The translations under genes were made by a program, and so were the position numbers. A DNA stretch of 64,000 nt. Source: Oscillospiraceae bacterium. GTDB taxonomy: Bacteria > Bacillota > Clostridia > Oscillospirales > Acutalibacteraceae. The stretch covers positions 28,261 to 92,260 of the forward strand of contig JAISGQ010000047.1 in the NCBI GenBank assembly GCA_031262985.1. The letters are read 5' to 3'. How positions within the stretch are numbered: the stretch's first letter is position 1; each line of letters opens with the position of its first letter. Below the pieces are notes generated by a model, which searched no databases, was not told the DNA's origin, and saw only the letters and a list, made by a program, of their open reading frames with translations. Below, in pieces: positions 1 to 9,819 of this stretch.

Positions 1-247
1 TATCGTTTTTTGAAGCCGTGGAGGAGTCAATTGTGATTACACTCCCCTCGCTCCAAACACGGCAGCCGAGATACTTGAGTATTTCCACAGCCGCCGCCAC
101 ATCCGACAATCTCGGACAATTGTGAATCTCACACACGCCATTGCTAATCAAGGTCGCCGCAAGCACAGGGAGTACGCTGTTTTTCGCTCCGTGAATTGCT
201 ATTTCGCCGTTTAGAACACGACCTCCGTTTATTTTCATTTTGGACAT
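1..247 (-). CDS. murA: UDP-N-acetylglucosamine 1-carboxyvinyltransferase, N-terminal part (cut by window edge)
   Basis: First committed step of peptidoglycan synthesis: transfers enolpyruvate from PEP to UDP-GlcNAc in the cytoplasm. Only the first 82 codons lie in the window; the gene runs off the left edge. The N-terminus reads MSKMKINGGR followed by HGAKNSVLPVLAA, the MurA signature; Lys22 and Asn23 fall at the conserved substrate-binding positions. The start at 247 is chosen because GAAAGGG lies about 8 nt upstream; a second ATG at 238 is possible. It follows murG at the end of the division cluster, a placement common in Clostridia. The EPSP-synthase fold is shared with aroA, but the NGG and GAKN motifs favour MurA. 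Confidence 0.9.
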   Translation of the reverse strand, partial: MSKMKINGGRVLNGEIAIHGAKNSVLPVLAATLISNGVCEIHNCPRLSDVAAAVEILKYLGCRVWSEGSVITIDSSTASKND

Positions 248-392
248 AATATGCACCCTTTCTCACAGCATTGCAAACCCATACTATGTGAAAAAGGCGC
301 ATAATGTTCATATATCGCGTATATATAGCTCCTGTAGCTGAATATAGTGACGATTTAACGGTATTTTCAGAATTTCGGGGAGGTTATTGCTT

Positions 393-1523
393 TTACCGCT
401 CCTTGTTCGCTTCTATAACTCCCATGGCAATGTTGTAGATACGCTCGCACGCGTCAGTAATAGCCATTTTGTGTGCGTTATGCGACATTTCGCGCAGTTT
501 GTCCCTGTCGTCTGCCAGTGCCGAAAGCTCCTCCATAAGCTGTTCGGGGAGTGAGGCACTCTCCTCAATGACCTTCGCCGCGCCGCGTTTAGCAAGTGCC
601 ATGGCGTTGTGGTACTGGTGATTCTCCGCGACATTCGGGGAGGGTATGAGGATGGACGGCTTGCCCTTCGCCTGAAGCTCGGAGAGGGTTATTGCTCCCG
701 CCCTGCATATGACTATGTCGGCGGCGGCAAGCACTCTCGGCATATCGTTTATGTACTCGCGAACGGAGAGATTGCCGCACTGCTCGGTGTCAACTCCCGC
801 GGCTTTGAGCTGTTCGGGTACGAAGCCGCCGTACTGCCCGTAGCCGTGGATGTGGTTATATTTCCCTGTTTTCGCGCTGTCGATGAGTATGGGGAGCATT
901 GCCTCGTTTATGGCTCTTGCTCCGAGTGATCCGCCGAAGGAGAGGACAAGCGGTCTGCTGTCTAAGCCCAGCTCCTCCCTCGCTTTTTGCTTGTCGTAGG
1001 AGAGAACTTCCCCTCTTATGGGGTTTCCCGTAAGCTCTATCCGCTTTGCGTTCTTAATCCGTGCTCCCGCGTCCTCCGCTGCGAGCATGACGCACTCGGC
1101 GCGGGGAGCAAGCATTTTCGTTGTGATTCCGGGGAAGGCGTTCTGCTCATGCACTATGAGCGGTACACCCAGCTGCGTCGCCCTCCTCATTATCGGACCG
1201 GAGACGTATCCTCCCGTGCCGATAGCTATGTCGGGGCTGAAATTATAGACTATCTCTAAGGCACGTCCGCCCGAATTTATGAGATACCAAAGAGCCTGTG
1301 CGTTTCTCTTGATGTTCTCAAGCGACAGCTTCCTCTGTATACCCGCCACCTTCATGGGAGTAAAGGCGTATCCCGCCGCAGGAATGAGCTTCGCCTCCAT
1401 ACCCCATGGAGTACCCACAAACAGGATTTCAGCGTCCGGCTGACGTTCTTTTATGTATCCGGCTATTGCAAGAGCAGGGTTTATGTGACCTGCCGTGCCG
1501 CCGCCTGCGAGTAAAACTTTCAT
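393..1523 (-). CDS. murG: MurG, undecaprenyldiphospho-muramoylpentapeptide GlcNAc transferase
   Basis: Adds GlcNAc from UDP-GlcNAc to lipid I to make lipid II on the inner face of the membrane. A 376-residue GT28/GT-B protein of normal length. It has the N-terminal glycine-rich loop GGGTAGH (residues 7-13), a second FGGSLGA loop near residue 200, and the C-terminal donor-binding stretch around SELQAKGKPS and ENHQYHNA. The reading frame extends upstream to 1673, but those 50 residues do not belong to the family and include non-coding repeat sequence. The ATG at 1523 gives the canonical MKVLLAGGG N-terminus and has GGGAG just upstream. It lies between ftsW and murA on the same strand. Confidence 0.96.
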   Translation of the reverse strand: MKVLLAGGGTAGHINPALAIAGYIKERQPDAEILFVGTPWGMEAKLIPAAGYAFTPMKVAGIQRKLSLENIKRNAQALWYLINSGGRALEIVYNFSPDIAIGTGGYVSGPIMRRATQLGVPLIVHEQNAFPGITTKMLAPRAECVMLAAEDAGARIKNAKRIELTGNPIRGEVLSYDKQKAREELGLDSRPLVLSFGGSLGARAINEAMLPILIDSAKTGKYNHIHGYGQYGGFVPEQLKAAGVDTEQCGNLSVREYINDMPRVLAAADIVICRAGAITLSELQAKGKPSILIPSPNVAENHQYHNAMALAKRGAAKVIEESASLPEQLMEELSALADDRDKLREMSHNAHKMAITDACERIYNIAMGVIEANKER

Positions 1524-1635
1524 TGCACTCCCGCCTTTCGTGAATGTTATCTTTGCATATTTAAATCGCAGAAAAAGAGGTGTAAGATGTTGAACCGATT
1601 TAACTATAATAAGTGAATACTTGATAGTCACAATC

Positions 1636-1658
1636 AGGTCGCCTTGCGACCTACTTAT
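1636..1658. repeat. Fragment of the composite palindromic repeat (GACC hairpin module)
   Basis: A short palindrome, AGGTCGCCTTGCGACCT, followed by ACTTAT, in the murG-ftsW gap. It matches the terminal module of the complete copy ending near 24790 and its inverted copy starting near 50379, so it is a solo fragment of that dispersed repeat. It lies 3' of ftsW and 5' of murG. Confidence 0.7.
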
Positions 1659-1721
1659 GCTAATACCAATCATCGGCTAAGATGATTTCATCTTTATTAG
1701 ATTTTAGCCTTACTGCTGTCC

Positions 1722-3038
1722 CTACACCGTCTTTTTCACAGAATTTCTCGACACCGCAAGCAGTACTCCCATAGAAAGCAGGAGTATAAACAGCGACGTG
1801 CCTCCCGAGCTGAAGAAGGGCAGGCTGATTCCCGTGTTCGGGAGTGCCCGCGTGACAACTCCTACATTAAGCAGGGTCTGCCAGCCTATCTGAGCCGAGA
1901 TTCCGATACCTAAAAGCTGCTGGAAACGACTGGTACTCGACATACTGACGCTCAGTCCCCTCCATACGAGAACCACAAAGGCGAGCAGTACGATTGTCGC
2001 GCCTATAAATCCCAGCTCCTCGCACACAACCGCGAAGATGAAGTCGTTCTGCGGCTCGGAGATGTAGAGGTACTTCTGCCGCGACTCTGTAAAGCCCAGT
2101 CCGCCCAGTCCGCCGAGGCTTATGGCGTAGTTCGCCTGTATATTCTGCCAGCCGTCGCCAAGCCTGTCGGAGAAGGGGTCGAGCCACACCGTCAGACGGG
2201 TTTTCATGTAGTCGGTGAACATCAGCACTGCCGAGCCTCCTGCGGCAAGAAGTGCGAAAAGTATTCCGAACCACCGAAGCTTTATTCCCGCGATAAACAT
2301 AATGGTCATGCCTATGAGGGTTATGAGTATAAAGCCAGAAAGGTGAGTTTCAAATAGAATCAGACATCCTATCACCGCGACTGCCACAGCAGGAACACAC
2401 ACACCCGTTCCGAACTGGTGTACGCGGTTTCTGTTCTGGTCGTACCACTTGGCAAGAAAGAGTATCACGGCGAATTTCGCCATCTCAGACGGCTGGAAGG
2501 TAAATCCGCCGCCGAGGTTAATCCATCTTCTCTCACCGCCGTATTTCGGCAGTACATAGAGCAGCGCAAGCAGAAAAATAGATATTGCAATCAGACCTGT
2601 GGCGCATTTTCTCAAAAACCACATGGGGAGCAGGGAGGTCGCATACATCCCTATCAGTCCCAGCACCGCGAACAGAAGCTGCCGCTTGAGATAATACGCG
2701 CCGTCTCCGCCTTCGTTGTAGTAGGCATACGGATAGCTTGCGGAGTAGAGCATGAGCAGCCCCGCCGCAAGTACGCCCACAATCATAAACAGGAGAAACC
2801 AATCCATCTTGTTTTTTCTGTTCTCCCGCATATCGGCGACAAGGCGCAAAAAGCCCTGCCACAGCCGCATGGATATGCTGTCCTCGGTGCGGACAGAAGG
2901 TCTGTTTCTCACTCCCGCGCCGCTTGCTGTGCCGCTGTGTTCAAATGTGCGGGTTCGCTCCTCCCGCGCTCTTTGCTCTCTGTAGTTTCTGTCGTCGGGG
3001 ATTTTTCTCCTCCCCTGACCGTTTCTCGTCACTTCCAT
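1722..3038 (-). CDS. ftsW: FtsW/SpoVE-type SEDS peptidoglycan polymerase
   Basis: Multispanning SEDS glycosyltransferase that polymerises lipid II at the septum together with a class B PBP. A protein of 438 residues with about 70 charged, disordered cytoplasmic residues, then roughly ten hydrophobic segments. It carries the SEDS C-terminal hallmark LPNTGISLPFFSSGG. The ATG at 3038 is chosen because AAGGAGGG precedes it at good spacing; a longer frame to 3152 would overlap mraY. Position between mraY and murG argues for FtsW (or its sporulation paralogue SpoVE) rather than RodA. Which of the two it is cannot be told from this window. Confidence 0.93.
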   Translation of the reverse strand: MEVTRNGQGRRKIPDDRNYREQRAREERTRTFEHSGTASGAGVRNRPSVRTEDSISMRLWQGFLRLVADMRENRKNKMDWFLLFMIVGVLAAGLLMLYSASYPYAYYNEGGDGAYYLKRQLLFAVLGLIGMYATSLLPMWFLRKCATGLIAISIFLLALLYVLPKYGGERRWINLGGGFTFQPSEMAKFAVILFLAKWYDQNRNRVHQFGTGVCVPAVAVAVIGCLILFETHLSGFILITLIGMTIMFIAGIKLRWFGILFALLAAGGSAVLMFTDYMKTRLTVWLDPFSDRLGDGWQNIQANYAISLGGLGGLGFTESRQKYLYISEPQNDFIFAVVCEELGFIGATIVLLAFVVLVWRGLSVSMSSTSRFQQLLGIGISAQIGWQTLLNVGVVTRALPNTGISLPFFSSGGTSLFILLLSMGVLLAVSRNSVKKTV

Positions 3039-3067
3039 CCGTTTCCCTCCTTGGTGTTTGCTGAGTG

Positions 3068-4075
3068 TTATTGCAGTGAAAGAGCCACCGCCACTGCTCC
3101 CGCCAGTATTCCCGCAATGCTGAATACGGCGACTATCTTCACCTCCGACCACTTCATCATCTCGAAATGATGATGAATGGGGGTCATTTTAAATATCCGC
3201 TTTCCGTGAGTTAACTTGTAGTATGTCTGCTGTATCATTACCGAGCCTACCTCACAGAGGTAGACTATACCCGCTATGGGAATCAGAATGGGCATATCCG
3301 CCGCATACGCAACGGCGCAGAACATTCCTCCTAAGAAGAGAGAGCCTGTATCTCCCATGAAAACCTTCGCGGGGTAGAAATTCCAAATGAGGAAGCCGAG
3401 ACAGCCGCCCGCAACCGACGCCGCGAGTATTCCCACCTCGAATAAGCCCTGTATGCCGGCTATTAGCATGAATACCACTACCGCGAAAAATGTGACCGAG
3501 GAGCAAAGCCCGTCAAGTCCGTCGGTGAGGTTGACGGCGTTGACAAAGCCGACTATGAGGAAAAGTGATATGAGGTAGAACCATATACCAAGTTCCACTC
3601 TCCCCAAAAACGGGATTACTGTAGCTCCCGCGCCGTCCTCCGTTAGGTATATCGAGAGGAGATACCCTGCGGCAATAACAAGCTGGAGGAGGAATTTCTG
3701 CCGCGCGGTAAGCCCCGTGTTGGTCTTCTTCATTATGCTGATGTAGTCGTCCATGAAGCCCAGAGCCGCGAAAAGCAAGCCCATTACCACTCCCGCGACA
3801 ACGCGGACCAGACGCAGTGACGTAAACTCCACAGAGCCTGTGACGGCGATGTAGAGAGGGATACTCACAGCGGCGGCGAGTACGATTCCCGCTATAAACA
3901 TAATGCCGCCCATTGTGGGCGTCCCCTGCTTCGAGGAGTGCCACGTAGGACCTATATCCTTAATAGTCTGCCCCATTTTGAGCTTTTGAAGCCACGGAAT
4001 GACCGTCCTGCCGAGCAGTGACGTGACAATAAACGCAATTCCCGCCGCTAAGATACTTATAACCGCATATGACAT
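3068..4075 (-). CDS. mraY: MraY, phospho-MurNAc-pentapeptide transferase
   Basis: Integral membrane enzyme that moves phospho-MurNAc-pentapeptide from UDP to undecaprenyl phosphate, making lipid I. 335 residues, normal length, with about ten membrane segments. Visible family motifs: IKDIGPTWHSSKQGTPTMGG near residue 40, the acidic FMDDYISI (about residue 127), NLTDGLDGL (about 182), and the PIHHHFEMMKW loop near the C-terminus. It sits 25 bp after murF and 29 bp before ftsW. murD, which often follows mraY in other bacteria, is not here. Confidence 0.97.
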   Translation of the reverse strand: MSYAVISILAAGIAFIVTSLLGRTVIPWLQKLKMGQTIKDIGPTWHSSKQGTPTMGGIMFIAGIVLAAAVSIPLYIAVTGSVEFTSLRLVRVVAGVVMGLLFAALGFMDDYISIMKKTNTGLTARQKFLLQLVIAAGYLLSIYLTEDGAGATVIPFLGRVELGIWFYLISLFLIVGFVNAVNLTDGLDGLCSSVTFFAVVVFMLIAGIQGLFEVGILAASVAGGCLGFLIWNFYPAKVFMGDTGSLFLGGMFCAVAYAADMPILIPIAGIVYLCEVGSVMIQQTYYKLTHGKRIFKMTPIHHHFEMMKWSEVKIVAVFSIAGILAGAVAVALSLQ

Positions 4076-4100
4076 AGTTAAATCCCTCGCCTTTCACATC

Positions 4101-5483
4101 TCAATTATCCAAGCTCTCGTAAATTCGCTCTATTACTTCCTCAAGCTTCATAGCGCGGCTTGCCTTAAAGAGCAGTACGTCGCCCTCTTTTATCTCCGAA
4201 ATCAGGTCGGCGACGAGATTTTCCTTGCTGTCGTAGAGCCGCGCCCTGCCCTCGTTCGCCATCTGCCCCGCCCCGTCGATGTAGTACATGGCGTTGCTCC
4301 CGAGTGCGTAGAGCAAATCGGCGTTCGCGGCGGCTACCATCTCCCCGCACTGCCTGTGAGCCTTCTTCGCGTAGTCGCCAAGCTCCATCATGTCTCCGAG
4401 AACGGCTATCCTCCTGCCCTCGCCCTTCATGGAGGAGAGTACTGAGAGTGCCGCTTGTATCGAATCAGGGCTTGCGTTGTAGCAATCCTCTATGAATGTG
4501 ATTCCCGATTTTCTAACTACCTTCTGCCTCATGCCCGCAGGAATGTAGCCTGCAAGTCCCGCCGCCGCCGAGGACGGCTCTACCGAAAGGAGCTTGCCGC
4601 AGAGAAACGCCGCAAGAGCGTTATACACGTTGTGAAGCCCCGCCGCAGGCACGAATATCTCCGTCTCCTCGCCCTCACAGCAGAGAGTGAAGCTCATTCC
4701 GTCGTCGGTCTGCCGCACGTTCTTCGCCCTCGCGTTCGCGTGTGCGTCCTCTATGGCGTAAGTAAGCACGGGGTTTTTTATGTCCTTTATCGAATCCGCA
4801 AGCAGCTTGTCGTCCGCGTTGAGTATGAGAACCGCGCTTTCGTCCATACCGTCAAGTATTTCCAATTTCGCGCGGAGTATACCCTCCCTCGAGCCGAGCT
4901 TTTCTATGTGGCTGACACCTATATTCGTGATAAGCCCTATTGTGGGCTTGACTGTCTTTGTCAGTGCGGAGATTTCGCCGAACCCGCTCATTCCAAGCTC
5001 GAACACCGCCGCCTCGTCCTCGCCTCCCAGCATGAAGCACATACGCGGCACGCCTATCTCGTTGTTGAGGTTGCCTTTCGTTGCAAGCACCTTGTATTTA
5101 CTCCCCAGTACCGCCGCTACCATCTCCTTCGTGGTGGTCTTGCCCACAGAGCCGGTAAGCGCGATGACGGGAATGGAGAATTTCTCCCTGTAATGAGCGG
5201 CAAGCCGAAGGAGTGCCGCCCTCGTGTCGGGAACTAAAATCACCGCACCCTTTGCGTCCTCCTGCTCCTCGGAGCATATGGCGCATACCGCTCCCGCCGA
5301 AAATGCGGACATCACGAAGCTGTGACCGTCAAAATTCTCCCCTTTTATGGCGACGAAAACGCAGTTCTCCTCTATAGTCCTGCTGTCGATACACACCGAA
5401 CCGACCGATTGATTTTCGTATTTTGTGTCATTGAGCGTACCGCCCACAGCCAAAGCAATTTCCCCGACAGTCATACTAAGCAT
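4101..5483 (-). CDS. murF: MurF, UDP-MurNAc-tripeptide--D-Ala-D-Ala ligase
   Basis: Cytoplasmic ATP-dependent ligase adding D-Ala-D-Ala to UDP-MurNAc-tripeptide. 460 residues, a normal length. The P-loop is TGSVGKTTTKEM (about residues 110-121); NNEIGVP, the GMSGFGEI segment and the C-terminal EDCYNASPDS motif are typical of MurF within the Mur ligases. The ATG at 5483 is preceded by AGGAGAAAAT. A second ATG three codons in is possible. It is 30 bp downstream of murE. Confidence 0.96.
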   Translation of the reverse strand: MLSMTVGEIALAVGGTLNDTKYENQSVGSVCIDSRTIEENCVFVAIKGENFDGHSFVMSAFSAGAVCAICSEEQEDAKGAVILVPDTRAALLRLAAHYREKFSIPVIALTGSVGKTTTKEMVAAVLGSKYKVLATKGNLNNEIGVPRMCFMLGGEDEAAVFELGMSGFGEISALTKTVKPTIGLITNIGVSHIEKLGSREGILRAKLEILDGMDESAVLILNADDKLLADSIKDIKNPVLTYAIEDAHANARAKNVRQTDDGMSFTLCCEGEETEIFVPAAGLHNVYNALAAFLCGKLLSVEPSSAAAGLAGYIPAGMRQKVVRKSGITFIEDCYNASPDSIQAALSVLSSMKGEGRRIAVLGDMMELGDYAKKAHRQCGEMVAAANADLLYALGSNAMYYIDGAGQMANEGRARLYDSKENLVADLISEIKEGDVLLFKASRAMKLEEVIERIYESLDN

Positions 5484-5513
5484 ATTTTCTCCTGTTCCTT
5501 TCGGTTTAACTGA

Positions 5514-6956
5514 TTATTCGTTTTCCATCCTCTCGAATATATCGGCGAGAACTTCGCGTTCGTCAAAATGATTCTTGACCGTTCCGATAATCTGGTAGGT
5601 TTCATGCCCCTTCCCGAGGAGGACGACAACATCGTCTGTCTTGGCACAGCAAACGGCGTACTCGATAGCCTCCCTGCGGTTTTCTATCACCGTGAAGGGA
5701 GTTTCGTGCCGCTCTACACCGGGCAGTATCTGCTCGATTATCGACATAGGCTCTTCCGTTCGCGGGTTATCGGAGGTCACTACAACAAAGTCGGACAGCC
5801 GCGCAGCCGCCTCCCCCATAAGAGGACGCTTGACCGGATCGCGGTCGCCGCCGCAGCCGACTACGGAGATTATCCTCCCCTCAGTCACTTCCCGTATGGA
5901 GGAGAGAATATTTTCTATCCCGTCGGGAGTGTGGGCGTAATCTATCAGCACCGTAAAATCGGCGTTCGTTCCGAACACCTCCGCGCGTCCCTTCACTCCC
6001 TTAGCGGAGGAGAGGGCGTTTGCTACATCTCCGAAGGCGAAGCCCAGCAGCAACGCGCAGGAGACTGCACTCATGGCATTGTAGACGGAGAACCGCCCGG
6101 GCATGGGGATTGACACCTCCCGCTTCTGTCCGTCATGGCAGAGGGTGAGGGTTACTCCTCCCGCCGAGAAACGCGGATTTTCCGCGTACAGCTGTGCGGC
6201 ATCGGAAAGTGAGGAGTAGTCGAGCCGCCGCACGTTCGCGGGGAGTACTATGCCTGCTCCCCACTTGTCGTCTGTATTTATTGCCGCGCTGTCGCTCATG
6301 TCAAACAGCTTGCACTTAGCGGCGAAGTAGTTCTCCAGCGTGCCGTGAAAGTCGAGGTGGTCCTGCGTGAGATTGGTAAAGCAGGACGCCGCAAAGTGCA
6401 GTCCCTTCACTCTGCCCTGCTCAAGGGCGTGGGAGGACACCTCCATGACGCAGTAGCCGCAATTCGCGTCGCGCATTTGCGAAAACAGCTCGAACAGCTT
6501 CTGTGTGTCGGGAGTGGTGTACTGCGCCTCAATCTCCCTGTTGCCTATGAGGTTCTGTATAGTGCCTATCAGTCCCACCTTGCATCTGCACTGCTCCAAA
6601 ATGTGCTTGAGGATGTAGGAGGTGGAGGTCTTTCCGTTAGTTCCCGTAATGCCGATAAGTTTCATATCGCGGAGCGGTTCGCCGTACCACGCACTGCAAG
6701 CGGCGGCGAAGGCGGCTCTCGTGTCGTCTACCGTAATCTGATTCGGGAGGTTCAAGTCGCGTTCGCACACGATTACAGCTCCGCTTTTTGCCGCCGATTG
6801 CGCGAAGTCGTGTCCGTCGCGGTCAACTCCCTTTATGCAAAAGAACATCCCGCCTTTTTCTGCCGCTCTCGAATCGGAGGTTATCGACACAATCTCCGTG
6901 TCATGGGGAAGCTGTGTAGCAAAGCTAACTCCGCGCATCAATTGACCTATCTGCAT
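5514..6956 (-). CDS. murE: MurE, UDP-MurNAc-L-Ala-D-Glu--meso-DAP ligase
   Basis: Adds the third stem-peptide residue. 480 residues with the Mur-ligase P-loop GITGTNGKTSTSY (about residue 105), YTTPDT and HALEQGR motifs in the middle domain, and DNPR (in SDNPRTEEP, about residue 395), the loop that marks meso-diaminopimelate-specific MurE. This indicates DAP-type peptidoglycan. The start at 6956 has GGAG unusually far upstream (about 13 nt); an in-frame ATG six codons later would shorten the N-terminus. It lies between the PBP and murF. Confidence 0.96.
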   Translation of the reverse strand: MQIGQLMRGVSFATQLPHDTEIVSITSDSRAAEKGGMFFCIKGVDRDGHDFAQSAAKSGAVIVCERDLNLPNQITVDDTRAAFAAACSAWYGEPLRDMKLIGITGTNGKTSTSYILKHILEQCRCKVGLIGTIQNLIGNREIEAQYTTPDTQKLFELFSQMRDANCGYCVMEVSSHALEQGRVKGLHFAASCFTNLTQDHLDFHGTLENYFAAKCKLFDMSDSAAINTDDKWGAGIVLPANVRRLDYSSLSDAAQLYAENPRFSAGGVTLTLCHDGQKREVSIPMPGRFSVYNAMSAVSCALLLGFAFGDVANALSSAKGVKGRAEVFGTNADFTVLIDYAHTPDGIENILSSIREVTEGRIISVVGCGGDRDPVKRPLMGEAAARLSDFVVVTSDNPRTEEPMSIIEQILPGVERHETPFTVIENRREAIEYAVCCAKTDDVVVLLGKGHETYQIIGTVKNHFDEREVLADIFERMENE

Positions 6957-7038
6957 TTATGGATTCACGCTCCTATACTTAACTTAATAAATAGCATGGG
7001 TAATTATATTACATATATATGTCAATTACAAGTGTACT

Positions 7039-9561
7039 TTAGTCGGTTGAACCGCTCTGAATAAACTCCACAGTAACCACAGTTCCCTGCTCGACCTTAG
7101 TACCCTTCTCTATGCTCTGCCCGACTACCACTCCTAAGGTGCTGTCGTAGCCGCTTCCTGCGTATCTGATGTTGAGATTCGCCTTTGTCAGTGCCTTATT
7201 GGCGGCGGAGGGCGACATTCCGCGAAGGTCGGGAACTGTACTCTTGGGAACGGAATCCTCAGATGTGCATATAACCACCGTACTGCCCTTAGGCACGCTC
7301 TGACCGCCTTTCGGGATTTGGCTTATTACGGTATCGCCGCTTCCGACTACGCGGTATTTAAGCCCCTTGGCTGTGAGTGTGGTCTTAGCCTCGTCAAGGG
7401 TTCTCCCCTCGACGCCGGGGGCGAGAGTATCGAGAAGCTCGGCATCTTCGGTTGAGTAGATAGTCTCCACACCGAGATAGGGGAGAACCTCACTCAGCAC
7501 ATTTCGGACGACAGGAGCGGCTGTTGCTCCTCCCGCGTGGCTTGCTCCCTTAGGCTCGTCGAGTATCACGAGCATGATGATTTCGGGATTGTCGCACGGT
7601 GCTACTCCGCAGTAGGAGGCGATATACTCCTTAACTCCCGTTTCCTGTGTCTTTCTGAGCTTTTCGGAAGTACCTGTTTTTCCTCCCAGACGGTAGCCCT
7701 TGATGTAGCCGTTTTTCGCCGTGCCGTTGCTCACTGTCTCCTCAAGCATTGCGTTTATCTTCTTAGATGTGTCCTCCGATATGACCTGCCGCTTGACTAC
7801 GGTGTCGATTTTCTTGATGATGTTGTTCTCGCCGTCCACGATACTGCTCACAAGGTGCGGAGTAACGAGATACCCTCCGTTAGCAACTGCGGATATAGCA
7901 GTCGCCATCTGTATGGGAGTAATCGTAAAGCTCTGCCCGAACGAGCTTACCGCGAGATTGCCCGCGTAGCTCCCGAGTGCCGCCTCCGTGTGCCACATTC
8001 CCTTGACCTCGCCCGGCAGGTCGATTCCCGTCTTTTCGGTAAAACCGAAGGCTGTGAAATACTTGTAGAATTTGCTTGCTCCCAGCCGCTCCGCCAGCGT
8101 CATAAAGACAGGGTTGCAGGAGTTCATCATGCCCTGCGTGAGGTTTTCACTGCCGTGACCGCCCGCTCTGTGGCACTTGATAGCCCTGCCCGCGACTATC
8201 TTCGAGCCTCTGCAATAGAAGGTGTCGCCTACGTTTGTCAAGCCCTCCTCCAGCGCGGACGCCATGGTAATCGGCTTAAACACCGAACCGGGTTCATAGG
8301 TGTCGGTTATCAACTTGTTGTTCCACTGCGACTGACGCGCGGAGTTGAGAATCTCGTTTTTCTTATCGCTGTCCGGCTCTTTGCTCACCGCAAGGTCGGT
8401 CTTTGTTTTAAGGGAGGTATCTTTAATGGTCAGATAGTCCGACGGGTCGAAGTCGGGCATAGTCGCCATAGCCAAAATAGCTCCCGTATTGACGTTCATG
8501 ATTATTCCGCAGGCGCGGTTTCTTATGTCGTTGTCCTTGACTGCCTTGCTCAGGTACTTCTCCAAGTACTGCTGAACGGTTACGTCAATGGTGGTGACGA
8601 TGTTGTTTCCCGCAATCGGGTCTACAAGCTGTGTGTATTCGTAGGGCATGACTGCGCTGTTGCGTGCAGCCTTAGCCGTTACGGAGCGTCCGTCAACTCC
8701 CGAAAGCTCATTGTTATACTGCTGCTCCAAGCCCATGGAGGCTTCGTTGCCATCGTTCGTAAAGCCCAGTATGGTTGAGCCGAGTGAGCCGTACTTGTAG
8801 TATCGCACGGTGTCCTCACTCCAGCTTATCCCCTGCACGAGGGGGAGAGTGAGCTTTGACATGGTCTCCTTTTGGTCTTTTGACAGAGAGGCGTTATACA
8901 AGGAAATCTGCTCGTTCTCCGCCCTTATGCCGTTGTTGAGTTCGGTAATAAATGTGTTTATTTCGTCCTTTTGCAGTTTGTTGTACTTTCCCTTTATGTT
9001 GACCTCCATGCCTCTTATTGAGAGGCGGGAGTTTATGTACTCCTCGGTAAGCTCGCACACATCCGCGATTTTTTTGACTACAGCGTCCTGATAGCGAGGG
9101 TGCAGAACGCCGTCCACTTTGATTTTCTGCGCGTCGGTCATGGTGTCATAGCTGCTCCCCGTAGTCCTTATGACCAGTCTCCACGCGGTGTTGCTCTTGA
9201 CAATCTCCTCCATATTCGCGTCGTAGATAGTGCCGCGCTTGGCGGGTATCACTACGTCCGCCATCTGCTGGTCTGTGGCGAGATTGAGCCAGTACTCGCG
9301 GTTGATTATGGAGTACCACGCGATGAAGAACACCAAAACGCACGTAAAGGCGGCAATAATGCCCTTTACCACATTCATGCGCCTGTTCATCTGCTTTTCA
9401 GTGTACACACGGGGCTTGCCGTATCCCGCGGCAGTTCGTCCGGCGGAGCGCACGCTTCTGCCGACTGAGCCTGAATATTTTGAACGCGGAGCGGAATCGC
9501 GCGTGCTTTCGCTCGTATCTCCGCCGTTTCTTCCGGCGTTGCGGTTTTCGGTTCTGACCAT
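7039..9561 (-). CDS. ftsI: Class B penicillin-binding protein with two PASTA domains (FtsI/SpoVD-like)
   Basis: Septal or spore-cortex transpeptidase working with the SEDS protein. About 840 residues: a basic disordered N-terminus, one membrane anchor (about residues 60-90), a PBP dimerisation domain, a transpeptidase domain with SVFK (Ser426-Lys429), SCN (481-483) and KTG (628-630), then two PASTA repeats (about 712-768 and 771-836). The ATG at 9561 is preferred over a GTG at 9573 because GGGTGG stands about 9 nt before it. PASTA domains and location between ftsL and murE fit both SpoVD and the vegetative PBP2B/PBP2x; these cannot be separated here. Confidence 0.93.
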   Translation of the reverse strand: MVRTENRNAGRNGGDTSESTRDSAPRSKYSGSVGRSVRSAGRTAAGYGKPRVYTEKQMNRRMNVVKGIIAAFTCVLVFFIAWYSIINREYWLNLATDQQMADVVIPAKRGTIYDANMEEIVKSNTAWRLVIRTTGSSYDTMTDAQKIKVDGVLHPRYQDAVVKKIADVCELTEEYINSRLSIRGMEVNIKGKYNKLQKDEINTFITELNNGIRAENEQISLYNASLSKDQKETMSKLTLPLVQGISWSEDTVRYYKYGSLGSTILGFTNDGNEASMGLEQQYNNELSGVDGRSVTAKAARNSAVMPYEYTQLVDPIAGNNIVTTIDVTVQQYLEKYLSKAVKDNDIRNRACGIIMNVNTGAILAMATMPDFDPSDYLTIKDTSLKTKTDLAVSKEPDSDKKNEILNSARQSQWNNKLITDTYEPGSVFKPITMASALEEGLTNVGDTFYCRGSKIVAGRAIKCHRAGGHGSENLTQGMMNSCNPVFMTLAERLGASKFYKYFTAFGFTEKTGIDLPGEVKGMWHTEAALGSYAGNLAVSSFGQSFTITPIQMATAISAVANGGYLVTPHLVSSIVDGENNIIKKIDTVVKRQVISEDTSKKINAMLEETVSNGTAKNGYIKGYRLGGKTGTSEKLRKTQETGVKEYIASYCGVAPCDNPEIIMLVILDEPKGASHAGGATAAPVVRNVLSEVLPYLGVETIYSTEDAELLDTLAPGVEGRTLDEAKTTLTAKGLKYRVVGSGDTVISQIPKGGQSVPKGSTVVICTSEDSVPKSTVPDLRGMSPSAANKALTKANLNIRYAGSGYDSTLGVVVGQSIEKGTKVEQGTVVTVEFIQSGSTD

Positions 9562-9819
9562 ATCTGTTACCACCCTTTCCGAATCATTCGGGTTGCCGCA
9601 CTCTTATTCCTCTGAGAAAAAGAAGAGCCAAGATTATAATTTACTTTCATCTTAACTCTTCGGACTTATTTAGAGAATGGCAGCTGCTGTATCCTGTATA
9701 TTGTTCAAGCCCTCTTGCAATATATACTTTAATCTTCGTCCCATTATTCAAAAATGCGTATTTTAATTTCAGCTTTTCACAATCACCCTTAGGAAGTTGT
9801 ACGCCTCCTGCTTGTTATG

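Noticed and set aside
609..929. Plus-strand frames within murG
   Set aside because: They lie entirely opposite murG codons, have no ribosome site, and encode no recognisable motif; frames of this kind are shadows of a GC-rich gene.
7537..8778. Plus-strand frame of 413 codons opposite the PBP gene
   Set aside because: It is long, but the minus strand carries all PBP motifs and PASTA domains. The plus-strand translation is rich in Arg, His and Cys without any domain.
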